Made by a program: the position numbers and the translations under genes. From assembly GCF_000429105.1 (NCBI RefSeq), contig NZ_AUBF01000006.1, positions 434,001 to 498,000 of the forward strand: a stretch of 64,000 bases of DNA, written 5' to 3'. Positions 25,169 through 34,762 of this stretch are shown piece by piece. Source of the stretch: Schaalia suimastitidis DSM 15538 (GTDB lineage: Bacteria > Actinomycetota > Actinomycetes > Actinomycetales > Actinomycetaceae). Positions within the stretch are counted from its first letter, which is position 1, and each line of letters starts with the position of its first letter. Below the pieces are notes generated by a model. The model searched no databases. It was not told the DNA's origin and was given only the letters and a program-made list of their open reading frames with translations.

Positions 25169-26392
25169 ATGATGGCATCGCTTGTGACATCGCTACGTCA
25201 CTACAACTTTCGACTATGGATCGGTGCGACCCTATTCGCTGGCACCGCAGTGTGGATGCAGCGTGTCGCCCAAGACTGGCTGGTCCTGACTGAACTTTCC
25301 GACCACTCAGGCGTACAAGTCGGTATTGTCACCGGCCTGCAGTTCCTCCCCATCTTGATCCTGTCGCCATGGGCTGGTCTCGTTGCCGACCGCGTCGATC
25401 GGCGACGCCTCGTGCAAATCACCCAAATCATTAACGCTTCAACAGCCCTTGCCCTAGGCCTACTGGTCCTTGGCGGCTGGGTACACCTATGGCACGTCTA
25501 CCTCTTTGCCATCATCACAGGTATCACCTCCGCCTTCGAAATGCCCTCACGTCAAGCGTTAGTGCGATCCATGGTGCCATCTGGCATACTGACCAACGCG
25601 GTTGGCCTCAATGCTGCCGCCTTTAACGTGGCACGTATGCTGGGGCCAGCAATGGCGGGCATCATCATTGACTGGGTAGGTACCGGCTGGGTCTTCGTCA
25701 TTAATGCCACGCTGTGCGCTGTTCCCATAGTGATGCTGCACCTAATCCGCACCACCGAGTTAGCGCCTACGCCGCCCTTGCCTCGTGCAGGCGGACAAAT
25801 ACGACAAGGTATTGCCTATGTGCGCAGCCGACACGACATCCTCGTTGTCATGCTTGTCGTGGCCGTTGTCGCTGGATTTGGTTTTAACTTCCAGCTGACC
25901 AGTGCACTGATGGCTACCGAAGTCTTCCATCGCGCAGCTGGCGACTACGGGCTATTGGGAACAGCTACCGCTATTGGCTCTCTGCTAGGATCCCTGGTCG
26001 CCGCTGGCCGCACAGGGGTACGCCTCCGCCTCGTCCTTGGGGCGGCCTTACTTTTCGGGGCCATTCAAATGGGTATGGCGTTGGCCCCAGGCTATCTCAG
26101 CTTCGCTATTTTGACGGTGCCATTAGGCATCATGGCAACGACGATGATCACTGCCGCGAATGCACTGGTCCAATTGGCCACACCCCCCGAATTCCAGGGG
26201 CGTGTGATGGCACTGTACAACCTCGTATTCCTTGGCACGACCCCACTATGTTCGCCCATCGTCGGATGGGTTGGTGAAACCTTCGGCGCACGATGGTCGC
26301 TGCTAGTAGGCGCCTTCCCGTCGATGACGGTGGTTGTCATTGTCGCAGTGTGGATGTGGCAATACCGACGCCACACAGACGCAAACCATTAA
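25169..26392 (+). CDS. MFS transporter, exporter type
   Basis: A 407-residue major facilitator with 12 predicted helices. The N-terminus LRHYNFRLWIGATLFAGTAVWMQRVAQDWLVL and the loop LVADRVDRRRLVQ belong to the MFS_3/EntS-like group of small-molecule exporters. ATG 25169 is directly followed by a second ATG, so the start could be three bases later. The end overlaps serC tail to tail by four bases. The substrate is unknown. Confidence 0.88.
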   Translation: MMASLVTSLRHYNFRLWIGATLFAGTAVWMQRVAQDWLVLTELSDHSGVQVGIVTGLQFLPILILSPWAGLVADRVDRRRLVQITQIINASTALALGLLVLGGWVHLWHVYLFAIITGITSAFEMPSRQALVRSMVPSGILTNAVGLNAAAFNVARMLGPAMAGIIIDWVGTGWVFVINATLCAVPIVMLHLIRTTELAPTPPLPRAGGQIRQGIAYVRSRHDILVVMLVVAVVAGFGFNFQLTSALMATEVFHRAAGDYGLLGTATAIGSLLGSLVAAGRTGVRLRLVLGAALLFGAIQMGMALAPGYLSFAILTVPLGIMATTMITAANALVQLATPPEFQGRVMALYNLVFLGTTPLCSPIVGWVGETFGARWSLLVGAFPSMTVVVIVAVWMWQYRRHTDANH

Positions 26393-27516
26393 CTCAAAGC
26401 AGTGATTAACTCATCTAAACAAGTGATAAGTGCGTGCACATCATCGACCTTGGTTGCTGGGAATGTGGCGATACGCAACTGATTCCTCCCCAAACTCCGG
26501 TAAGGCTCCACGTCCACCACACCGTTGGCACGAAGCACGCTAGCCAAGGTGGACGCATTGATGCTCTGGTCGAAATCAAGGGTGACAACGACGGGGGAGC
26601 GCCACTGTTCTTGCTCAACAAAGGGTGTGACCAATCCGCCAGAAGCGGCCGCCCATTCATAAAGGATTGACGAGGCCGCGCGGCTGCGTGTCTCCATAGC
26701 AGCTAAGCCACCTGAATCAATCATCCACTGGATTTGTTCCTCCATCATCACCAGCGTGGCAAGGGCAGGCGTATTGAGAGTTTGGTCTTTCAGGGAATTG
26801 TCAACGGCTAGTGACAAATCAAGAAATTGTGGCATCCAGCGGTCACTGGCTGTGTGAAGTTCGCGTGCCCGCTCGATTGCGGCTGGACTGACAAGGGCGA
26901 CCCATAAACCACCGTCAGATCCGAAGCATTTTTGTGGGGCGAAATAGTAGGCGTCGCAGTGTGACACGTCGACGTCAATGCCGCCCGCAATGGAGGTGGC
27001 ATCCACCAAGAGGAGCTGTCCTTCTTCGGTTGCCTCTGTGATAGGGGAAAGTGCGCCCGTTGAGGTTTCGTGGTGCGGATGGGCCAACACATCCGGAGCC
27101 GGGCCGCTGGAAGTATCCAGGTAGTCAAGGAGGGCGACAGACCCCGCGGGCGCCTCGGAAATAATTGGCGTATGAAGATGAGGGGCGCGCGCAGCCTCTT
27201 GAGCAAATTTCGCGCCGAATTCACCAAAGACAGCATGAGCGCTGCGATGGCGTATCAAGGACGCGACGGCAACGGCCCAAAAGGCTGTGGCGCCACCATT
27301 GCCCAGGACTACTTCGAATCCGTCAGGCAGGCGGTATAGCTGCGCCAACCCAGAACGAATTGATGCCACGACCTCTTTCACAGGTTTTTGACGGTGCGAT
27401 GTTCCCATCACGCCAGAGGAGGCAATGGCATCAATTTGCGCTTGACGGATACGTGAGGGGCCGCAGCCGAAGCGTCCGTCTGTCGGAAGGAGCGTGGGTG
27501 GCAGAGTGATGTCCAT
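26389..27516 (-). CDS. serC: Phosphoserine aminotransferase
   Basis: A 375-residue PLP enzyme that makes 3-phosphoserine for serine and pyridoxal synthesis. It is of the actinobacterial type: LPTDGRFGCGPSRIRQAQ at the N-terminus, GNGGATAFWAVAV for phosphate binding, LLVDATSIAGGIDVD, and the PLP lysine in YFAPQKCFGSDGG. TACAGT lies exactly 6 bases before ATG 27516 with no Shine-Dalgarno site, so the message is probably leaderless. It stands alone and converges on the MFS gene. Confidence 0.94.
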   Translation of the reverse strand: MDITLPPTLLPTDGRFGCGPSRIRQAQIDAIASSGVMGTSHRQKPVKEVVASIRSGLAQLYRLPDGFEVVLGNGGATAFWAVAVASLIRHRSAHAVFGEFGAKFAQEAARAPHLHTPIISEAPAGSVALLDYLDTSSGPAPDVLAHPHHETSTGALSPITEATEEGQLLLVDATSIAGGIDVDVSHCDAYYFAPQKCFGSDGGLWVALVSPAAIERARELHTASDRWMPQFLDLSLAVDNSLKDQTLNTPALATLVMMEEQIQWMIDSGGLAAMETRSRAASSILYEWAAASGGLVTPFVEQEQWRSPVVVTLDFDQSINASTLASVLRANGVVDVEPYRSLGRNQLRIATFPATKVDDVHALITCLDELITALS

Positions 27517-27522
27517 AGGGTG

Positions 27523-27528
27523 ACTGTA
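27523..27528 (-). promoter_or_regulatory. -10 element for the leaderless serC message
   Basis: Minus-strand TACAGT is followed by CACCCT and then ATG 27516. Confidence 0.6.
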
Positions 27529-27755
27529 GCGTGGCTCGAGTATTGGCGGCGTGATGTGACGCTCGTTGAACGCTTTTCGTCATGCCAGCGTTGTTGATAT
27601 CGACCAGGGTGCTCTCAGTGTTGTCAGCACGTCTTTGGCAAATATGCTGGATTGGCGCGATTTACGAGGCGTGGGTGGCGCTGAGTGCGCGTGGTGTGGC
27701 GATGTCGCGCATACTGTGTGCACGAGCACGAATTCCAGCAACTTAGGAGTGCGCC

Positions 27756-28472
27756 TTGGGTGACCTGATCGACACCACGGAGATGTACCTCAAAACCATC
27801 CTTGAAATGGAAGAAGATGGGGTTACGCCTTTGCGCGCCAGAATTGTTGACCGTTTAGGCCACTCTGGCCCGACAGTGTCACAAACCGTTGGGCGAATGG
27901 AACGCGATGGGCTTCTTCATGTCTTAGGCGACCGCCGCCTCGAATTAACTGACGAAGGTCGTGCACTTGCTATTGGAGTATTGCGCAAGCATCGCCTGGC
28001 TGAACGACTACTGATCGACGTGATCGGCCTTGAATGGCGCGCTGCACACGAAGAAGCGTGCCGCTGGGAACATGTGATGTCGAAACAGGTCGAAGACCGC
28101 CTCCTTGAGTTACTTGAAGATCCGCAAAAGGATCCATATGGCAACCCCATCCCCATTTCCGGGGCGCGTTTAGCTACGCGTGGACACGGCGTTTCGGCGG
28201 AAGTGGCAGTGCGGCACGCGCCGACGGTGCTATGTACGGTGCTTCGCATTGGTGAGCCAATACAAGCCGAAATTGACGTGATTGAAGCATTCGATGATGT
28301 CGATATTCGTCCTGGTGCCCAGGTGGAAATCTCTGCGGCCAATTCAGATGCGGTGAAAATCCTGTCTGTGGCGGCCGTTGAACGAGGTCAAGATCAGCCG
28401 GCGGTCGTCATTCCCATGTCTTTGGCCCCACATTTCTTTGTGGAGACCCAAAAAGAGCAGACCGGTAAATGA
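27756..28472 (+). CDS. DtxR/IdeR-family metal-dependent repressor
   Basis: A 238-residue iron-activated repressor. The N-terminus LIDTTEMYLKTILEMEE and helix-turn-helix DRLGHSGPTVSQTVGRMERDGL are typical. HEEACRWEHVMS holds the Cys, Glu and His of the metal sites, and an SH3-like C-terminal domain follows (about residues 150-232). It starts at TTG 27756 with AGGAG 6 bases upstream. Likely targets are iron uptake and storage genes elsewhere. An MnTR-like manganese role is less likely at this length. Confidence 0.92.
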   Translation: MGDLIDTTEMYLKTILEMEEDGVTPLRARIVDRLGHSGPTVSQTVGRMERDGLLHVLGDRRLELTDEGRALAIGVLRKHRLAERLLIDVIGLEWRAAHEEACRWEHVMSKQVEDRLLELLEDPQKDPYGNPIPISGARLATRGHGVSAEVAVRHAPTVLCTVLRIGEPIQAEIDVIEAFDDVDIRPGAQVEISAANSDAVKILSVAAVERGQDQPAVVIPMSLAPHFFVETQKEQTGK

Positions 28473-28549
28473 GACGTTTCCAACGTGTCGTTATCAACGC
28501 GTGACATTTCACGGTGATCCTACTATCGTTGTCAGTGGTCGAAATCGGC

Positions 28550-28712
28550 CGCCTCTGGTCTCGCAAACCGAAGTTGAGCCGCGAGATTAGCAGGACGTTG
28601 AGGCTCAACGCGGGGGAACCACATTGGCCATACGGCCTTGGGGTGAAGTCCGGGAAACCGGACCGGGCTCTCCTTGCCCGAATCCGACAGCTTACCTCGC
28701 AGGTCAAACGAG
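28550..28712 (+). ncRNA. Cyclic di-AMP riboswitch (ydaO/yuaA type)
   Basis: The leader of the NlpC/P60 gene contains the conserved blocks of this class in order: GGGGAACC (28613-28620), TTGGGGTGAA (28638-28647), GGGCTCTCCTTGCCCGAATC and GACAGCTTACCTCGCAGG. In actinobacteria this riboswitch commonly precedes cell-wall hydrolase genes and turns them off when c-di-AMP is high. TACTAT at 28521-28526 is a likely -10. The 5' boundary is approximate. Confidence 0.9.
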
Positions 28713-28722
28713 GAGAAGACAC

Positions 28723-29466
28723 TTGAGTAACGCCAAGTACCAACCGCGTCACCGGAAGGTGCGTCGTCCTGTCGCACCGATTGCCGCGCTGACTGAAACC
28801 TTCACATCTATGAGCCCTGTGCGCTCGACCGCCGTTGCCTCGGTCACCGGTCTGGCACTGACCGCCGTTGTTGGTGGTGCTGCGCAGGCAGATCCAGTAA
28901 ACGCTGAAGAACAAGCGCTTGCGCCCGTGACGGTATCGACCGTTAACCTTCCTGCCACTGTTTCAGTGCCCGATATCGTGTGGGAACCATCCATCGAGGT
29001 GACCGCCGAGGCTGAAGCCCCCGTTGCTGAAGAACCTGTTGTTGAGGTTCAGGCAGTTGAGGCAGCCTCTCGCGATGAGGTGCGTGCCGATGTGGCGACG
29101 ACAACCACCAACTACGTGGCTCCTGCTGTTAATGGTGCTGGCTCCGATATCGTTTCCATCGCTATGCAGTACATTGGCACCCCGTATGTCTATGGCGGCA
29201 CCACCCCTGCAGGTTTCGACTGCTCAGGATTCACCCAGTATGTCTATGCACTAGCGGGGATCAGTATTCCTCGTACCTCAGGTGCACAGGGTGCAGCGGG
29301 AACCAAGATTTCCTACGCTGAAGCGCAGCCAGGTGACCTCGTGTGGCATGCCTACGGCCACGTCGGTATCTATGCTGGCAACGGCATGGTGATTGAAGCA
29401 CGTCGTCCAGGTGTGCCACTGTCCTATGGTCCGCTGTGGGGCTACGACGCGTTCATTCGCTACTAA
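28723..29466 (+). CDS. NlpC/P60 peptidoglycan endopeptidase
   Basis: A 247-residue secreted hydrolase that cuts peptide stems of peptidoglycan. A basic N-region and hydrophobic core end at AQA, with cleavage after about residue 56. A Val/Glu/Ala-rich linker follows. The C-terminal NlpC/P60 domain has the catalytic Cys167 (GFDCSGFTQYVY) and His213 (YGHVGIY). The start is TTG 28723 with AGGAGA 6 bases upstream; the longer open frame runs through the riboswitch. No LysM or SH3 binding domain is seen. Confidence 0.93.
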   Translation: MSNAKYQPRHRKVRRPVAPIAALTETFTSMSPVRSTAVASVTGLALTAVVGGAAQADPVNAEEQALAPVTVSTVNLPATVSVPDIVWEPSIEVTAEAEAPVAEEPVVEVQAVEAASRDEVRADVATTTTNYVAPAVNGAGSDIVSIAMQYIGTPYVYGGTTPAGFDCSGFTQYVYALAGISIPRTSGAQGAAGTKISYAEAQPGDLVWHAYGHVGIYAGNGMVIEARRPGVPLSYGPLWGYDAFIRY

Positions 29467-29510
29467 AAACGTGCACTGTAGCCTATAAATGGCGACAGTG
29501 ACTGTCCTGG

Positions 29511-29536
29511 AGGGTCGCACCAATTGGTGCGACCCT
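29511..29536 (+). terminator. Terminator after the NlpC/P60 gene
   Basis: A fully palindromic 26-base sequence built on AGGGTCGCACC and its complement, followed by TTGTTG. Confidence 0.8.
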
Positions 29537-30149
29537 TTGTTGTGGCACAAGGGACCGCGTGTGATGGTACAGGGGTGGTGTATTCCTGCGATTCGCTGAG
29601 AACTTTGCTGGCGACTGCATATGCTCTTAAGGGTGCTTATAAATGATTGCTGGGTAATAACAGGACACTGTCCAATTACCGGTCATCGACGTTGATGATG
29701 AGGTGAGACGTATGCAATATATTTCAATCGGTCAGGCTTTGTGTAGGTGTTGGTTTATTAGATTTTTCCTTGTTTTTAATGAGGTGATCTCATGAGATTG
29801 CGACTTCTCTAACCGCATTATTCAATGAGGGAAATATTTCTATGCTGACAGATTGGATAGTATTGGCGGCGATCGTTTTCTCTCGGAGTGATCGTGATGT
29901 GAAAACGGCAAAGATCTACTCGTTCGGATTGTGATCGTGGGTCGTATCCCATTGTGCTGCTGTACCTAGCCCATTCCTATGGGTGACCAGGGCGGTGCAA
30001 AGGTGAAGGAACCTTGTCGACATTAATCCCCGAAATATGTGACTTCACTGGTATGCACCGCTGAAGTCACACGTCAATGGTAGAGATGTCAACTCTGCCT
30101 ACTGTGCGCAAATTTTTCCTCATCCACATCTTGCGGAGGTTATCTCGCA
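29537..30149. other. Long AT-rich leader before the adhesin gene
   Basis: About 610 bases with no supported gene and visibly richer in A and T than its surroundings. It holds an inverted repeat CGTTTTC/GAAAACG (near 29874-29907). A stem TGTGACTTCA (30038-30047) pairs with TGAAGTCACA (30062-30071), about 80 bases before the adhesin ATG. It probably carries the promoter and a long structured 5' leader. I cannot match it to a known riboswitch. Confidence 0.5.
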
Positions 30150-33100
30150 ATGTCTGGTTACGCCAGAGCCGGTCGTCTAACCGGTGCATCCTTGACGTCG
30201 CTGCGCGTCTTGATCGCGGTCCTGCTTGTAGGATTCGTCGCCACTTTCTTTTTCGTCCCCTCAGCACAAGCTGCCGATCGGACGAATGAGATTATTAGTT
30301 CGGTAACCATCACCCGTGACAAGGCTGCGAATCAGCCCCTCACATCCAATGAGCGCTTGAATTTCTCGTTCACGTGGGATGCGCGCTCAGCAAGTCCAGC
30401 TCTGGCTGAAGGCGACACCATTGAGGTTGAACTGCCCACCTGGGTGCAATTTCAGCCTACGACGCTTGAAATGAAATCGACCTCACCTGAAATAGTTTTC
30501 GCAACATGCACCACTAAAGCCTATGTGGCACCCACGCCGTCCACACTGGTGTGTACATTCAATGCTAATGTTGCTGACCCAAATTACCGTGAGAACCTTC
30601 GAGGTGGCGTCAACAACTACATGTATCTGCGGACCACACAGACGATTACTCCTACCACTTTCAACGTTGGTCCACACACCTTCAATTTAACGGATGTAGC
30701 AACCCAAGAGGTGATCGACAAGGGCATTGTCCCGCCAGTCACTGTGCGTAATCCTAACCCTTTCCCGGCAGCGGCAGACAAAACTAGTAGCTACACTGGC
30801 CTTCAGGCCTACACCGTCGGTGATTATGTCGTGAGCTGGGCTGTGACCGTCAAAGGAACCGGACGAGACATCGTCATTACTGACCCCATTCCGGTACCAC
30901 TGGAACCGTCATTGTACCTAGCTAAGAGTGATTCTTTTAAGAATGTCACGCACCCTGATACGGGCATTGTTGTTCTTCATCGGAGTATTTCACAAGAACA
31001 GCAATATGCTGCCAACGATCCTAGTTATGTCGCTGGCTCCTGGGATTCGCCGTTAATGCCAGGAGAGACCTCCACTGATCTGCGTGCTGCCTACCGCTTG
31101 GAAAAGGACAAGTTCATATCGTCGTATACGAGCGCAGAGACTGACCTTGGTACGCAATACACCGCTCACGTCACGATTCCCAATTCGGATCCAGATCGTT
31201 GGTATCGTGTGTATATTTCGACGCGTGCAGTGCCGGGAACGGTGCGTGTAGGGCAGTCCTTCACCAATACCGCCTCAGTTGACGGTGTTTCTGTCAATAG
31301 GTCCCAGAGTGTCTTGAGCATGGCGGATGCCTGGGCTGCAGGGGATCCTTCAAAGGGGTACATCTGGGTGCACAAATTGTTGCGTCAAGCAGACGGCACA
31401 GGCGCAGATGCGCGGCTGAACAGTGAGCGTTTCACCTTTAGCTACACTGTGAACGGCGGCGCCGTCCAGACGGGAATATTCACACTTGCCGAGCCATTCC
31501 TGATTGACAATCTTGATGCCGGTTCGAAGGTGAAAATTTGGGAAAATGAGCCAACGGACACTGAATACGTCGTGTGGACCGATGCAGAACTGCGTGATGG
31601 TAAAGTACCCGGTATTAACCCGCAGCCAGGAGTAACGATCACTGACTCCGACTCTGCTGTTGCGCATGGCTCCTCACCTGTGGCAACTGTTGATGTGCGC
31701 GCTGGTGCCGTCATTGACTTGAATTTCCGTAACCGTTACATCGCCTACGGTGATTTCAAGATCGAAAAATATGTTGGTGACGACTCGGCGACTGACGCGG
31801 CAAATAAGGAATTCACAATCGTCTACACCTGCAATGCTGCCAGTAAAGATGGTAGCTATGCAGCGAATACTGAAGCATCAGTTCGCGTGAAGGCCGGGCA
31901 AACAGTCTCAGCTGGAAAATTCCCCGTGGGCACCATCTGTCAGGTGCTGCGTGAAGAAAACGCCGATATCCGAGGCTACGCCCTTAACTCGACGCTCCCA
32001 GACCCCATCACCATCAGAGCGTTAGATTACGATGACCAGCCAGCCGCTCGCGTCGTCAACGTTTACCAGGCTGACAAGGTCTCTGTTGGTGACTACGTGT
32101 GGTTCGATACCAATAAGAATGGCCAACAGGATGCCGGTGAAGAAGGTATTGATGGCGTCGCACTGACCATTGGCCGTACGGACGGTCAAGCCGTCACCGA
32201 CATCAATGGCGCAGCGGTCACCACTACCCAAACGGTGACGAAAGATGGCGCGAAGGGCTACTACATCTTCGACAACCTTCCGATTCTTCCTGAAGGCGTG
32301 AAATACACGGTGACTGTCACCACCCCAGCAGGTTATGCTCCCACCACGTCCAATGCGGCAGGTGTTGCTGAGGATGTGAACTCCAACGCCCCTACAGCAA
32401 CGGCTGATGAACTCACAACTGATGGCGCACATGACCCCAAGCTGGACTTTGGCTTCATTAAAGAAAAAGTCTCTGTTGGTAACTACGTGTGGTGGGACAA
32501 GAATGAAGACGGTTTGCAAGATGCGACCGACGAACCCATCGCAGGCGTTGAACTGACCATTAGCCGCTCTGACAATGGCGTGGTCAAGAATGCTGGTAAC
32601 GTCGTACGTGCGGACCTCACAGAAACGACCGATAATGCTGGCACCTACAGCTTCACCGGCCTTGAGGTCCTCCCAGCAGGTGTCCATTATGTCGTGACCG
32701 TCACCGGTGGTACCGATGGGTATTTCCCCACCACAACGACCACGGACGCTGCACTGCGCGACAAGGATTCCTCTAATGGTTCAGCCGAGTCGACGGATCT
32801 GACCACTGACGGTGCCGAAGACCCCACCTTGGACTTTGGCTTCGTCAAGCCAAAGGTATCGGTCGGTGACTACGTGTGGTTCGACGCTGACAAGGATGGC
32901 ATCCAGGATGACAACGAGAACGGCTTGGAAGACGTTGTTCTCACGCTTGTCGGCCCAGACGGCAATACCGTGAAAAACGTCTACGGTGATCCTGTAGTGA
33001 CGACTAAGACCGATGCTGATGGCAAGTACATCTTTGAGAATCTGCCGGTTCTGCCTGCTGGACAGTCCTACACGGTGAAGGTGACCGATCCCTTCGGCTA

Positions 33101-34472
33101 CATCTCCACCACCGCAGGTGCTGGCAGCGACCGTGGCAACGACTCGTCCACGGATGAAGCCTCTTCCGGTGACCTTACTACCGATGGGGCACAGGATCTC
33201 ACCCTCGACTTCGGTTATGTCAAGGCGCGCGTTTCTGTTGGTGACTACGTGTGGTTCGATGAGGATAGGGATGGTGTTCAAGACGACGATGAAGAGGGTC
33301 TAAAAGAGGTTGAACTGACCATTTCCGGCCCCGACGGCAAAACTGTCACCGATGTTGACGGTAATCCTGTTGTGCCTGTAACGACTGATGCTGATGGTAA
33401 GTACGTTTTCGAGAATCTGCCGGTTCTTCCTGCTGGTCAGTCCTACGTGGTGAAGGTGACTAATCCCTTCGGTTATATCCCCACTGCTGTGGCATCTGGT
33501 ACTGAACGCAGCGCTGACTCGTCAGCAAATGAAGCAGCCTCAAATGATCTCACCACTGATGGCGCCAAGGACACCACCCTTGACTTCGGTTATGTTAAGG
33601 CCCGAGTTTCCGTAGGCGACTACGTGTGGTTTGATGCCGATAAGGATGGCCTCCAAGATGATGATGAGGACGGTCTGGAAGGCGTTGAATTGACACTCAT
33701 TGGCCCTGATGGCCAGAGCGTCACGGATGTTGATGGCAACACTGTTGCTCCGGTGAAGACTGATGTTGATGGCAAATACATTTTCGAGAACTTGCCGGTG
33801 CTGCCTGCTGGCCAGTCCTACACGGTGAAGGTGAGCGATCCTTTCGGCTACGTTCCGACTACTGCGAGTGCTGGTAGTGACCGAGGGGACGATTCGGCTA
33901 CAGCTAAAGCAGTCTCGGGTGATCTCACCACCAACAAGGCCAAGGATCTGACCCTTGACTTTGGCTACGTCAAAGCACGTGTTTCCGTGGGTGACTACGT
34001 GTGGAGCGATCTCAACAAGAACGGTATCCAGGATGCTGGCGAACCTGGTATTAAGGACGTTGAACTGACCCTTACCGGCCCTGATGGCCAGAGCGTCACG
34101 GATGTTGATGGCAACCCTGTTGCTCCGGTGAAGACCGATGCCAACGGAAAGTACACCTTCGACAACCTTCCTGTCCTTCCAGAAGGCAAGTCCTATCGTG
34201 TCACAGTCAATGCCCCCAAGGGTTACACCGCCACTCAGGCAGGCGCCGGAGGTGACCGTGCGAAAGATTCTTCGACGGGCTATGCGGACTCCACAGATCT
34301 GGTCAATGATGGTGATCGTGACGACACCCTTGACTTCGGTTTCGTGGCTGACCCGCCTTCGAAACTGGCCAAGACTGGTGCCAATACCCTGGTGATTGGT
34401 GGTGTTGCGGTACTCGTCCTCGCAGGTGGTGCGACAGCTCTGTTTGTTGCACGTAAACGCAAGAAGGACTGA
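30150..34472 (+). CDS. Cell-wall-anchored adhesin with SdrD-type B repeats
   Basis: A 1440-residue surface protein. A signal peptide ends at AQA (residue 41). An N-terminal adhesin-like region (about 45-420) and two CnaB-like modules precede six B repeats, each about 125 residues, that open VSVGDYVW or VSVGNYVW with calcium-loop-like DADKDGIQDD sequences. The C-terminus has the sortase signal LAKTG (1406-1410), a hydrophobic helix and the basic tail ARKRKKD. LAxTG replaces LPxTG, which suits class E sortases of actinobacteria. Ligand unknown. GGAGG precedes the ATG by about 10 bases. No sortase gene lies nearby, so it is not part of a pilus cluster here. Confidence 0.9.
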   Translation: MSGYARAGRLTGASLTSLRVLIAVLLVGFVATFFFVPSAQAADRTNEIISSVTITRDKAANQPLTSNERLNFSFTWDARSASPALAEGDTIEVELPTWVQFQPTTLEMKSTSPEIVFATCTTKAYVAPTPSTLVCTFNANVADPNYRENLRGGVNNYMYLRTTQTITPTTFNVGPHTFNLTDVATQEVIDKGIVPPVTVRNPNPFPAAADKTSSYTGLQAYTVGDYVVSWAVTVKGTGRDIVITDPIPVPLEPSLYLAKSDSFKNVTHPDTGIVVLHRSISQEQQYAANDPSYVAGSWDSPLMPGETSTDLRAAYRLEKDKFISSYTSAETDLGTQYTAHVTIPNSDPDRWYRVYISTRAVPGTVRVGQSFTNTASVDGVSVNRSQSVLSMADAWAAGDPSKGYIWVHKLLRQADGTGADARLNSERFTFSYTVNGGAVQTGIFTLAEPFLIDNLDAGSKVKIWENEPTDTEYVVWTDAELRDGKVPGINPQPGVTITDSDSAVAHGSSPVATVDVRAGAVIDLNFRNRYIAYGDFKIEKYVGDDSATDAANKEFTIVYTCNAASKDGSYAANTEASVRVKAGQTVSAGKFPVGTICQVLREENADIRGYALNSTLPDPITIRALDYDDQPAARVVNVYQADKVSVGDYVWFDTNKNGQQDAGEEGIDGVALTIGRTDGQAVTDINGAAVTTTQTVTKDGAKGYYIFDNLPILPEGVKYTVTVTTPAGYAPTTSNAAGVAEDVNSNAPTATADELTTDGAHDPKLDFGFIKEKVSVGNYVWWDKNEDGLQDATDEPIAGVELTISRSDNGVVKNAGNVVRADLTETTDNAGTYSFTGLEVLPAGVHYVVTVTGGTDGYFPTTTTTDAALRDKDSSNGSAESTDLTTDGAEDPTLDFGFVKPKVSVGDYVWFDADKDGIQDDNENGLEDVVLTLVGPDGNTVKNVYGDPVVTTKTDADGKYIFENLPVLPAGQSYTVKVTDPFGYISTTAGAGSDRGNDSSTDEASSGDLTTDGAQDLTLDFGYVKARVSVGDYVWFDEDRDGVQDDDEEGLKEVELTISGPDGKTVTDVDGNPVVPVTTDADGKYVFENLPVLPAGQSYVVKVTNPFGYIPTAVASGTERSADSSANEAASNDLTTDGAKDTTLDFGYVKARVSVGDYVWFDADKDGLQDDDEDGLEGVELTLIGPDGQSVTDVDGNTVAPVKTDVDGKYIFENLPVLPAGQSYTVKVSDPFGYVPTTASAGSDRGDDSATAKAVSGDLTTNKAKDLTLDFGYVKARVSVGDYVWSDLNKNGIQDAGEPGIKDVELTLTGPDGQSVTDVDGNPVAPVKTDANGKYTFDNLPVLPEGKSYRVTVNAPKGYTATQAGAGGDRAKDSSTGYADSTDLVNDGDRDDTLDFGFVADPPSKLAKTGANTLVIGGVAVLVLAGGATALFVARKRKKD
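32078..34345 (+). repeat. Six tandem B-repeat units within the adhesin gene
   Basis: Units of about 375-390 bases begin near 32078, 32466, 32853, 33226, 33601 and 33979. Units 3, 4 and 5 share long near-identical DNA, for instance CTGCCGGTTCT and GGTCAGTCCTAC-type stretches, so copy number may change by recombination. Confidence 0.85.
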
Positions 34473-34473
34473 G

Positions 34474-34520
34474 TGGCCCAGCTAGCACCCACTTAGAATG
34501 GGTGCTAGTAAGTCGGGCCA
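34474..34520 (+). terminator. Terminator after the adhesin gene
   Basis: CTAGCACCCA (34482-34491) pairs with TGGGTGCTAG (34499-34508), and an outer TGGCCC/GGGCCA pair extends the structure. It overlaps the end of the gene by no more than the stop region. Confidence 0.75.
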
Positions 34521-34535
34521 GTATGCCAGGCCCCT

Positions 34536-34582
34536 AAAATGGCGGATTTTCAGGAAGTCATTCCTTGAAAATCCGCCATTTT
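34536..34582. repeat. Dispersed palindrome, copy C
   Basis: Arms AAAATGGCGGATTTTCA (34536-34552) and its complement (34566-34582), inner GGAA/TTCC, loop GTCA and one bulged T. It lies directly after the adhesin terminator in the same orientation as copy B. Confidence 0.9.
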
Positions 34583-34762
34583 GTGTGGGTGGCACGGTGT
34601 GGGAAAATGCTGACCATAGCCTCACCACACTGTTTGATACAGTCTTTATTAATGGCCGACATAGCGGCTGGACTGGGACAAACCTACTTTTCTTTCGTTA
34701 TCTCTTCGCATTGTGAAAGAAAACGTGGCACAATAGAGTGACTCACATCACGAGGAGGGGTT

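Noticed and set aside
29880-30060. A c-di-GMP (GEMM) riboswitch, suggested by GGCAAAG and GGTGCAAAGG
   Set aside because: The conserved order and spacing of the class, and its GAAA tetraloop, are not found.
30067-30289. Small frames on both strands at the adhesin start
   Set aside because: They are shadows of the signal-peptide region without ribosome sites.
32022-33281. Long antisense frames in the adhesin
   Set aside because: They are produced by the repetitive codon pattern of the B repeats.
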